In this document: one piece after another, positions 55,592-64,000 of the stretch | How the letters are laid out: each line of letters starts with the position of its first letter | Numbering within the stretch: the stretch's first letter is position 1 | Assembly: GCA_038093975.1 (NCBI GenBank) | Contig: JBBPTG010000108.1 | Coordinates: forward strand, 1-64,000 | Direction of reading: 5' to 3' | DNA length: 64,000 bases | Source: Chalciporus piperatus | Taxonomy: Eukaryota; Basidiomycota; Agaricomycetes; Boletales; Boletaceae | Translations under genes and position numbers: made by a program | Notes under the pieces: model-generated | The model's input: the letters and a program-made list of their open reading frames with translations, nothing else | Databases searched by the model: none | Told to the model about the DNA's origin: nothing

Positions 55592-57362
55592 GATGGTCAG
55601 GTGTTCAACGAAGAATAAATGACTATCTCGCATACATGTGGTTTCGCACAAGCGCGCCTTGGTGGATTCCCGCCCTAACTCGAACACGGGAGAATCGTGG
55701 CTGTGGTGCATGCCTTTCATGGTACATTAGGTTTTGGAGCACCGGATGTGTGAATTGGTTCAAGTCATAATCAATAATCGAGTGATAAGTATGCACGCCG
55801 TTTCTACCATGTACCGCTACGTGCTCGTATTTCGTTCCCCTTATCATGACCACATTGACGCAGGCTGCGAGACAAAGAAAGACGGAAAATGCGCACCAGG
55901 ATACATACCCCCAGCGGAGGGTGAACGACTCTTCATCCGGACTCTTGGGTCTGCTTACTACGGGAGACTAATGCATACCCCCATGTCGAGCGAGTCGGAA
56001 GCGTTGTGCACGAACGCAAACACACGGAAATCGAAGGGGAGGACCCAGGGACACTCCGAGACGAGCCAGTCGATCGAAAGGACTCGAAAATACAACAGAG
56101 TGTCGCAAGGTGTTGCAAGCGGTCCGGGAATGATGGAGAACAAGGCGGACAATGCAGAAACGTGACAGGACGTCGCAGGCCGCCGAGAATTTGCGAGGTA
56201 TAGTGGAGATCAAGGGGGAGAACGACGAAACGCGTCAATCGAGGTGGGAAGAGATTGTCGAGGCTGTATGAATGAGTATTGAAGAAAATTATCAGCGAGA
56301 CACAGTGGCCACAGGTGACTCACCAGGACCTTCCGCCATCCATTCCCATGGCAGTCCACACAGACCATCCCAGAGCCGAACTAGCGAGTGCGATGACGAC
56401 TCCGAGTTGAACACGCGATGTGATCGTCCCGATGCACAGACGAAGCCGCGCGACGAAACGGTCGCAGCGAGAGCTCATCAGAGCGACCGGTGAGTCGTTG
56501 AGTCCAACCGAACGACAACGGAATCGAGCAGACGCCGAGCGGAAGCGGACGAGAAGAGAAGTGTCAAGAGACGGGGGGGAGCGAAAACAACGGCCAACGA
56601 GACGGCGAACACAATTTAAATGGTACGGACAGCGAAACGAGCGACGCCGGTAGCAACTCACGACGAGTCGAAACGAGGCCGCCAACTGACCGCAAGGGGC
56701 ACGTCAGGACCAGCGGAGGAGAGGACGACCGTGATTCATATATTAGTTTCATCATTCTTTTCATGTCTTTGTACAATATCCGTACAGCTTAATGTGATCG
56801 TCTTGACTGCTCACTTAGGACAAATTCGGGGGGATGCCAATTATCTCGTTCGTCTAGATCGTCTTCCTGTGTGCCATGTGTAAACAAGGTTCCTGCCGAA
56901 AATTCGGCCATACATCTAGTTTGGTCAGAGGAACGAACCTGGATTAGGATCTGGATTCTCCGCGAGTCCAAATCCCTACACTGGCATACTTAATTACGAT
57001 CGTATGTACATTCGCAAGTAAACTGTGTCCTGTGTCCCTGAAATCGTACTGGATGGAGATGCGTCGTGCAATAGATACTGCTGGCCGGCAATGCATATAT
57101 ACAAACCTGCCCTTGAGCCGTTGCCTGCGCTTTCCCCGAGGTCCAGTGAACCCCAAAGCTCTCTAAGAGGTTCGCATACGAATGTCGTCCGGGAATCTGG
57201 AACCTCATTCATCTTCTCGATTTTCCCATGGCTCTAATCCTGTCCAGTTCCATGTACCGGGATTTGATAGCCGCCGGAGGCAACCTTTGAGGGACATCAG
57301 GGTCTTCCTCATTGGGGATATACGTCGAGGCAAGCAGGAGCTTCATGATGCTTTGGGCATTA
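55592..57362. other. Gene-poor stretch with a purine-rich tract
   Basis: No recognised gene. From about 55,990 to 56,720 the plus strand is strongly enriched in A and G with many CGA and GACG words, so the minus strand would code only Arg/Ser/Leu-rich junk. This strand bias is unlike the neighbours. The segment 56,720-57,360 holds short frames only. Confidence 0.4.
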
Positions 57363-59145
57363 AGAAGTCCTCTTCCACGGTGATAACTGACAACGTTCAG
57401 TATATGCTATCGGAACAACAACATATGAGCTCCTGAATCAATGGAGGAAAAAACAGGCATACCCTGTTGTTGTCACGTTTGGCTACCCGGTCGCGGAAAT
57501 CGTGCAACGGCTCAACGGCTTTCCTGTCGTCACCCATCTGGAGAATGTGGATACGGAACATATGGGATTGCACGCGTTGCTGGTCAAGTTGTTGAGAAAA
57601 GCGGATGATTTTGTCGAATAGGTCTTGGGTATCGGCTGGGCAAGTTCACGGGTTAGTCCCATTGCAGTAGTCCGGGAAAGAAGTGCGCTCACTTGCAATA
57701 CCGTCGGTGATAATCAGGAAATTTAAGGGCTGTGCGGTCTGTTGCACAAGTGGAAGTCCGTCAAGGAATACTTGCATCGCCTTCGCGCCCATTGCCTTGT
57801 TTGCTGTAGGTTCTGTTAGTATTCGGACGACGGTGCCATGTTAAATGAACCTAACCATTCCAGATGGCGACGGAATTGAGGAGCCCATTAAATTCCTCTC
57901 GAGTCTGAGACCGATGAGCGGGAGGTAATCGAGAAGGAAATAAAAGCCTTACCCTGACTCCTCGACGGACGTCCGGGTGATGCAAAAACCCGACGTTCGC
58001 GCCTTGCCAATTCCTATCCCATGACAGTATGTCAGCGAGACCCGCAAGTGCGTCTCGGGTTTGTGACCATCGGCATTGCATCTATAGCGCATCGCGGTGA
58101 GCCTAACATGCCGAGTACAAGTAGGAAAGAACGATATTCACAGAAAGGGAGTCATCGATCAATATGAAACAATAGGACCGACTGAAATCATGCATGATTA
58201 ACCGCTGGACGGTCGAGTAACCATGAAAACATACACGAGGTGCTCGAATTGAATGCTTTCTAGTTTGTTGAGCATGATAGGTCGGAGACGTGGAGGGTTA
58301 CTAGGAACGTCGACCCAGTCGCCTCCTGGGCTATCCGACTTAGAGCTGTATGAGGGCGGGTCAATTGGGTCCTTCTTCTCGTCGCTCGAACCAGGTATGA
58401 CTCTGGTGGGAATAAGGGTAGAGATCAGGGGAACAGGACAATAACTCACCGAGGCTTTTCAACGGGACGGAAAACCTCCCTGCCCTGGGGTGGAAGTTTG
58501 GGAGTGTCCACAACAGAAGGATGATTGATGGGGCTGTGTGTGTCCGGAAATGATGTACTGGCTTGGCGGAGCGGACTCCGCATGGGGACACGTGTACGCT
58601 CCTTGAATGGGCTAGACATCGGGGTGTCGACAACTTCCGAAAAATCCCATCGGAGGCTCATGGCACAAACGAGCACCTCATACTCGAGGACCTAGACGAT
58701 ACGTTAGACGAGTGCGTGGAACCCGGTATAGTGTGAGACAAAAAAGAATCGAACGTACGACGTGTTTCCTGCCCAGACAGTCTATGATCTGTGCACCACC
58801 AATGGATAGGTGGCTCGTTGTTCCAATCTCTGTACCGCGCGATTAGGGCGAGGGTACACTTAGACTCTGGAATGGCTACGCACGCATTTCCCCCTATAAG
58901 ATTAAATTATCAGATTATCGCGTACCGTTTCAAGTCGATGAACCTACGTTGACGAAAGCTCTGGCGATGTATAAAGAGCCATACTGTCCTTCAAGTGCGG
59001 GCACTGCGCACGGAGGAATGTCATTACCTCTTGTTGGAATCTTGAACCAGTTATGATATGGATATATCAGCGAGATCAGGATATCGTGGCTTACCCATGA
59101 GAGTGGCAGCATCGAATCGTGTGTGACCTCAGAGTCCATGGCCAT
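57363..59145 (-). CDS. vWA-domain protein with DM9-like N-terminal module
   Basis: Many short exons. The front part reads MAMDSEVTHDSMLPLSW, IPTRGNDIPPCAVPALEGQY, SLYIARAFVNVGGNACVAIP and, after an intron, LEYEVLVC; this resembles a DM9/DUF3421 repeat. A Ser/Pro linker follows. The vWA domain shows ILIDDSLSV (MIDAS-like DxSxS, near 58,150), WSQTRDALAGLADILSW, FLDGLPLVQQTAQPLNFLII with TDG, and HMFRIHILQMGDD. vWA domains bind ligands through a metal ion; DM9 proteins bind mannose in some animals. Some junctions (near 58,690 and 57,850) do not splice cleanly in frame and the C-terminus is uncertain, so errors in my model or partial decay are possible. Confidence 0.6.
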
Positions 59146-60153
59146 GTCGAAGTAAATCGCAAATACGCTCGCTCTGGTGGTCTGCTGCAGCGAGGGTCTA
59201 CTAGGTGATGAAAACTGATGGGGATCCGGAAAGTACAACTTGAACGGAAATGGTCTTCGAAGTTTGGCTCGTTTTATGGTAAGCAGTTACTCCAAGCCTC
59301 TCGCAAGATCACCCCAAAAAGCAGGACTGGCTTCACGACTGGTAGGCGTCGATATGCTCAACATTCAAAATCCTCCGGACAGTCAGAATATGGGATGTTC
59401 GCATGTCGACGCCCACCCTCAGAATGGTACAGGTCAAACCGACGTTTGGGAGTCTGGACCAGATACTCAGGCTGTTCCCCACGGTATCGCCAGGACGTGA
59501 CTTCGTCGTTCCAATGAATTGTCCGCTGGTTCGAAACCAACACGTTATGGAAGCTGGGAAACCAAACCATGATCACACCACACGAGGCGCCTCGTACGAA
59601 ACCCTTGACCCATCCACCGCCACGAGGCATCGTCGAGGTCCGGCAAACGACTGGCAACACATCTGGAACAACAACGAGGCCCAACAACGCACATCAAGAA
59701 TGTAGGGAAATGGGAAGGCGTAAACTTTATCTAATCGATCGTACTCATGTGACGGAAACCGGGCAGCACAAGAAGCAGCACGTTCATAGCTCGCTTGCCG
59801 ACTTGTGCAACACATTGCTTGGCCTGTGGAATGTTCTGTGATGCGAGGGGAACTATGGCCTCATGGTGATGGCGTCCAGATCCAGACCTAGCTCCGTCTA
59901 GTCTCTGTGGTCGGCGAACTAGTTCGTGAATGGATTGTCATATAGATATGGTGAGCATGTGCCAATCGAGGGTAGGTGATGTGAGTGAGTCCCATCGTGC
60001 GTTCTCTCTAACCTCTTCTCCCACCACCACGCTGTGAGTTCTAGTGCCCCCTGTTTTTACGATGAACCTGACAGCTAACGCATATCACAGTATATTCCAA
60101 ACGATCACCGACTGAGGGTACCACACGGCGTCGTTAGGCCCGTCTTGTCAGGG
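59146..60153. promoter_or_regulatory. 1-kb region between the divergent vWA and HET genes
   Basis: Holds both promoters. Plus- and minus-strand frames of 80-110 codons (59,240-59,690) have no recognised domain. A pyrimidine-rich run (CGTTCTCTCTAACCTCTTCT) near 60,000 is typical of fungal promoters just upstream of transcription starts. Confidence 0.4.
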
Positions 60154-62462
60154 ATGGATGTCAGTATTGATATTGGTCTACAAGACAGCTTCGCTAAAAA
60201 CTTTACTTTCCTCAGGATTCTCAATCAGATGGCCGAGATTTCGCAGCAGATGTCAGACGTTATGTGGACGACTTCCTTATCCCCAAGTATACCAAGGACA
60301 TGCCGTTCAGGCTGATCGATACGTACACCGGACTCATCGTCGAGCAATCAGAGATCGTCGCTCTGCTCAAGCTGAGGAGAGACTACAGGACAAGGCTCCA
60401 AGAAGCAGTTGAGGAAGCAGAAGAGCTTTCTATTCTGATTGGCGAAGATGCCAGAGCCGAACGCACCAAGCTCGTTCTTCTAGATGCATTCCTTTCCGAA
60501 TACTTCGCGTTTGCGATGTTCTCCCACCGTTGGCGAGGGCCAGAACCCACACTCGAGGACGTCAGAAAGTCCCGGGGCGTCTACTACCTGCACCCTAGGG
60601 ATTTAGACAGGAAAAATCCACAGGCGTTTCAATTCCCGAAGAAGCCGGACGCTTTCCTCTCTGGCGTGGAGAAGCTCCAGGATTTTTGCTGCGCAGCGGC
60701 CAAGTGCGGTTTCCGCTGGGCCTGGTCTGATACGTGCTGTATTAACAAGAAGGACTACGCCGAAACATCCGAGTCCATCAACTGCATGTTCGTGTGGTAT
60801 CGCAGCAGCTACCTGACCATCGTGTACCTCGATGACGTTGACGACGTCGAAGATGGACGTTTACCCGCCATTGAAGAGTTTCGGGGGAACCGATGGTTCG
60901 AAAACACAGAGATTCAGAATCCCCTTCCTCCTCGACCTTCCCCTTCTTCGTCTTCAACCTCATCTCTCGGATCCGAATCGTCTTCTTCCATCTACCACGG
61001 AAGCCTCGAGACGTCAGATTTCTATTCCCTCTACGATCGTCTCAACGATCCGACATCTTCCCACCCCAAACTTCAAACCATGAGGCTCGACTCTCAAGTG
61101 GATTACCCACAATTAAAACGTCATATCGATGACAACTTCCCTGGAGAAGAGGATAGCGAAAATCGCGGTAGATATCGGAATCTTCCTATTTGGGTCACGA
61201 GAGGCTGGACCTTACAGGAGATGGTCGCTTCCAGACGCCTTCGCTTTTACAGCAAAAGATGGGCTTTGCTGGAGGAAGCTGATGATCGAGATACCGACGA
61301 GGCAGAGGAGAAGTTCTTCGTTCCTGCATTTAGGTACAGAGCTCGGCTCGTCGACCACCGCGACAATCCGATTTGGTACAATGCGCTACGCAACACGACC
61401 GGCGTTCCCAGAGAGGATCTGGTGAACTTCAAACCTGGGACGGGACAGGTTAGGTCGAGATTGCTCTGGGCGGCGAAGAGAGCAACTACAAAAATAGAAG
61501 ACATGGCTTATTGTCTTCTCGGTATTTTCGACGTCAGCCTACCAGCCATGTACGGGGAAGGTCACCGTGCGTTCTTCCGTTTGCAAGAGGAGCTCATGAA
61601 ACGCACCGGCGACGTCTCCCTCTTCGACTGGTGTGGTCGTGGCTCTCACGTCAACTCTTTCCTCGCTCATGGTCCAGACTGCTTCATCGCACGCGACCTC
61701 CCCCCACCCATGCTTGACGACACGTCTGACTCCCCATTCTGGATGGTGGTGAAAGTACTTTGCAGGCTCCTCGGTACCGTCTGGACCGGCGTCAAAGCTG
61801 CGGCTGAGATGCTCATGGAGCAGATCAAAGATATCATGAAGTCGCCGCCTCCAGGATACTCCCTCATCAACGGAGAGTTGAATCTCTCTTTGTTCGAACA
61901 TCAGGTCAAAAAATGCGAATTCCTGGAAGAATCGTCGTCGACTGGCATTTATTACTACCGACTCACCGCTCAAGGTGTGGCACCCACCACAATCATCTTA
62001 TCATCACCTTCTTCCAATCTGTTGCTCAATCCGAAACGATACCATCTCTGTCGTGCATGGGATCGGTACACTCGGAACGCGTTCGAGATCCTGGGTGACT
62101 TTGTGCGGTATTTATTCCAGGATGCAATGGGGGAGCTTTGGAAGAAACTTACTGACGGCGATGAACCTCCGCAAGGTGACGGTGAGTCGTCTCCTTTACC
62201 TAAATTTCGTTCGACAAATGCTCACTATGCTAAAGATACAAAGGAAGAGGATCTCGACCCTGCAGAACAAAAATTGAAAGCGGAGATGAAGCGGAAGCGG
62301 GAAGAGGTGCTCACGTTCTTCGACAACCAATTCCCGGTGTACCTGGTGCTGGTCGAGAATCATCATCGGGTCAGGTTGAGTACGGTGGACAGGGTGGTGA
62401 CGAGTTATACGGAGGCGAAATTTGATTTCACTTTGCCTGTGGTGACGCGGTTGATCATGTAA
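60154..62462 (+). CDS. HET-domain (heterokaryon incompatibility-like) protein
   Basis: A long open exon ends at 62,462. The reading frame continues upstream to an acceptor near 60,216 (SDGRDFAADVRRYVDDFLIP), so I infer a tiny first exon (ATG GAT at 60154, donor GTCAGT). Total about 750 residues. HET-domain landmarks are FAFAMFSHRWRG, WAWSDTCCINKKDYAETSES, MFVWYRSSYLTIVYLDDV, WVTRGWTLQEMVASRRLRFY and YCLLGIFDVSLPAMYGEGHR. HET proteins trigger cell death or allorecognition in fungi when paired with a partner; in basidiomycetes the roles are mostly unknown. No NACHT or WD repeats follow. The C-terminal 250 residues are unclassified. It is divergent from the vWA gene. Confidence 0.85.
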
Positions 62463-63111
62463 CCCAGACTGGGATACAGCTTTGCTTTTAGTGGGGATTT
62501 TATCGCCGCTACTTCATGTTGAGTAGAATACGATAGGTGCTTTCTAAATCGACCTTGGTCCCTTCATCCCATATTCGAATAGATACGTAGGGCACGGCGT
62601 AGGGTGTAAGTAGCTGCGTCGTGTCTGATCGATCTTGGCACGCACAAACACTCCCAGTGCAATTTGCAAGTCAACAAACAGGTTCTGTCAAAAGTGTTTT
62701 GTTTTCCAAATGCGTGTCATGTGTGCAGACAAATCGGCCGCGGGGCCTTTTCATTTCTGGTTCGACCTTATGCCACAAACTTGGTACCTTGCCATGTGCA
62801 TGAACGTTTGAACTTCAACCCCTTTCAAGTTCCTGCTTCAATGCCCGCCTAGTTGACGCCCGGGCATATGCGTCGCGGTGAACCAAAGCTCATCATCGCA
62901 TCTCGGTGCAGATGGCTTGAAATCGTTCGCGATGTTGTCCTTCACTACCGGCACGGGTCAGTGGGATCTTTTCCAGCCAGACCGTAAATATCTTGCGACG
63001 TGAGTGTCCTCCTGTTCCCACATCGGCCTTTCCTTACATTGATTGTTTTATAATTGGGGTGGTCTCTTGATTTCGCGTCTTGCGCAGCATTTTCTCGTTT
63101 CCCCTTTCATC
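62463..63111. other. Intergenic stretch
   Basis: 3' flank of the HET gene and promoter of the aspartic protease. No gene recognised. Confidence 0.45.
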
Positions 63112-64000
63112 ATGCTCGCATCTACGTTATCTCTTAGTTTCTTCGTTCTGCTCTCCCTTGTAGCTGAAGTACTCGGAGTGGCTCGGCCTGTTGTCCCGGC
63201 CGCTGGTCAGTCTGTCGATCTGAAAAGAAGGTCTCGACCGGCTCGCAATGACATGGAATGGGCTCAGTGGGCAAAAATTCAGAGAGGTGCTGTGATTGCA
63301 AAGTATTCGTTGCAGTCAAACCAGAAGAGGGCAGAGGGGGGAAATCTGTAGGCTTTCTCGAGAGCCAATCTTCGTCCAATAAGTTGCTGACATTAACCCA
63401 GCATTGTGAACCAGGGTTATGATTTCAGGTAGGAGAAGTGATGATCAAGTGCAAGCCCTCATTGACTCACGCGACCCAGTTTCTACGGTTCATTAACCGT
63501 TGGTACGCCACCGTATTCTTTCGATGTCATTCTAGACACAGGTTCCTCGTAAGTGTCTCGGTGGCGCAAACCTCACTGGTGTCCTTAGCTATCACTAGGG
63601 ATTTGTGGGTCGCATCCTCGGCCTGTCAGTCGTCATGCGCGGGAACTGGTAACTTTAATTTTGAAAAATCCTCGACGTTCAAGAGTTTGGGTCGTGATTT
63701 CGATGTTACCTACGGTAGCGGTCAAGCGATGGGGACACTTGTTGAAGACGCCGTGCAGATGGCTGGATTCACTGTGCAGAACCAGCAGCTCGGTGGGTTG
63801 TTATGCCTGCAGAGATTACGATGTCATTCGAGTTGTTTCCAGGTTTGGTTACCGCCACTTCGTCTAATTTTTTACAAAACCCAGTGACGGGGTTGGTTGG
63901 CCTTGCATGGCAGTCCCTCGCATCCTCCGGTGCTATGCCATTTTGGCAGGCACTTGCGATTTCGGGTTCCTGGGATTTACCGCTAATGGCTTTCCAACTT
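63112..64000 (+). CDS. Secreted pepsin-like aspartic protease, 5' part
   Basis: Starts MLASTLSLSFFVLLSLVAEV, a signal peptide, followed by a basic propeptide (LKRRSRPAR). After short introns the mature enzyme appears: FYGSLTVGTPPYSFDVILDT joined across an intron to GSSDLWVASSACQSSCAG, giving the first catalytic motif DTGSSDLW. Next come FDVTYGSGQAMGTLVEDAVQ, with the flap Tyr, and GLVGLAWQSLASSG. This is family A1. The second catalytic Asp (DTGT/S in the C-lobe) lies beyond the window end. Such proteases are secreted or vacuolar. The visible part is intact. Confidence 0.9.

Noticed and set aside
56320..56685. Arg/Ser-rich minus-strand frame
   Set aside because: Explained by the purine-rich tract; no conserved motif.

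Overview
The window is nuclear DNA of a filamentous basidiomycete, most likely an Agaricomycete. Genes are dense, most are split by 45-65 bp GT-AG introns, and coding families typical of that group are present: a FunK1 fungal-type kinase, a HET-domain protein, a P-loop NTPase of the kind expanded in mushrooms, a forkhead factor with a conserved N-terminal module, and a tubby-like protein. These assignments rest on translated motifs and recalled family signatures; no database search was possible. I saw no convincing tRNA, rRNA, CRISPR array or complete transposon.

Layout. At 0.5-1.4 kb is a coiled-coil hypothetical gene. At 2.3-7.2 kb, four minus-strand paralogues of a small secreted protein family share a signal peptide and a TATA promoter but have unrelated low-complexity tails; a fifth, shorter member lies at 55.5 kb. 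A conserved housekeeping block spans 8.3-22.5 kb: SNF8 (ESCRT-II) divergent from glutamine-dependent NAD+ synthetase, a broken partial duplicate of the synthetase 3' end, exocyst SEC6 divergent from COQ6, then DNA ligase IV. FunK1 (23.4-26.1 kb) is followed by a perfect 50-bp palindrome. The forkhead gene (26.8-29.4 kb) is divergent from the AP-1 gamma adaptin gene (29.6-32.8 kb), which is followed by a Gin4/Nim1-type kinase (33.0-35.5 kb).

The second half is more accessory: a low-complexity hypothetical (36.5-38.1 kb), a phosphatidylserine decarboxylase (38.6-39.9 kb), a P-loop NTPase (40.6-43.6 kb), a decayed fragment copied from the 36.5-kb gene (about 43.9-44.1 kb), a tubby-like protein (44.3-46.1 kb), a membrane-protein relic (46.9-47.9 kb) and a nuclear-looking hypothetical (49.2-50.3 kb). 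After a gene-poor stretch come a mitochondrial phosphate carrier (54.0-55.2 kb), a vWA protein with a DM9-like front part (57.4-59.1 kb), a HET-domain protein (60.2-62.5 kb) and the 5' part of a secreted aspartic protease cut by the window end.

The genes do not form one pathway. Three divergent pairs share 168-187 bp promoters. A repeated theme is small-scale duplication: a 26-bp repeat that shifts the kinase reading frame, a 36-bp repeat that doubles a splice donor in the phosphate carrier, a partial NAD-synthetase copy, a dispersed gene fragment, and minisatellite-built secreted proteins. The most system-like candidates are the secreted-protein array and the vWA/DM9-like plus HET neighbourhood.
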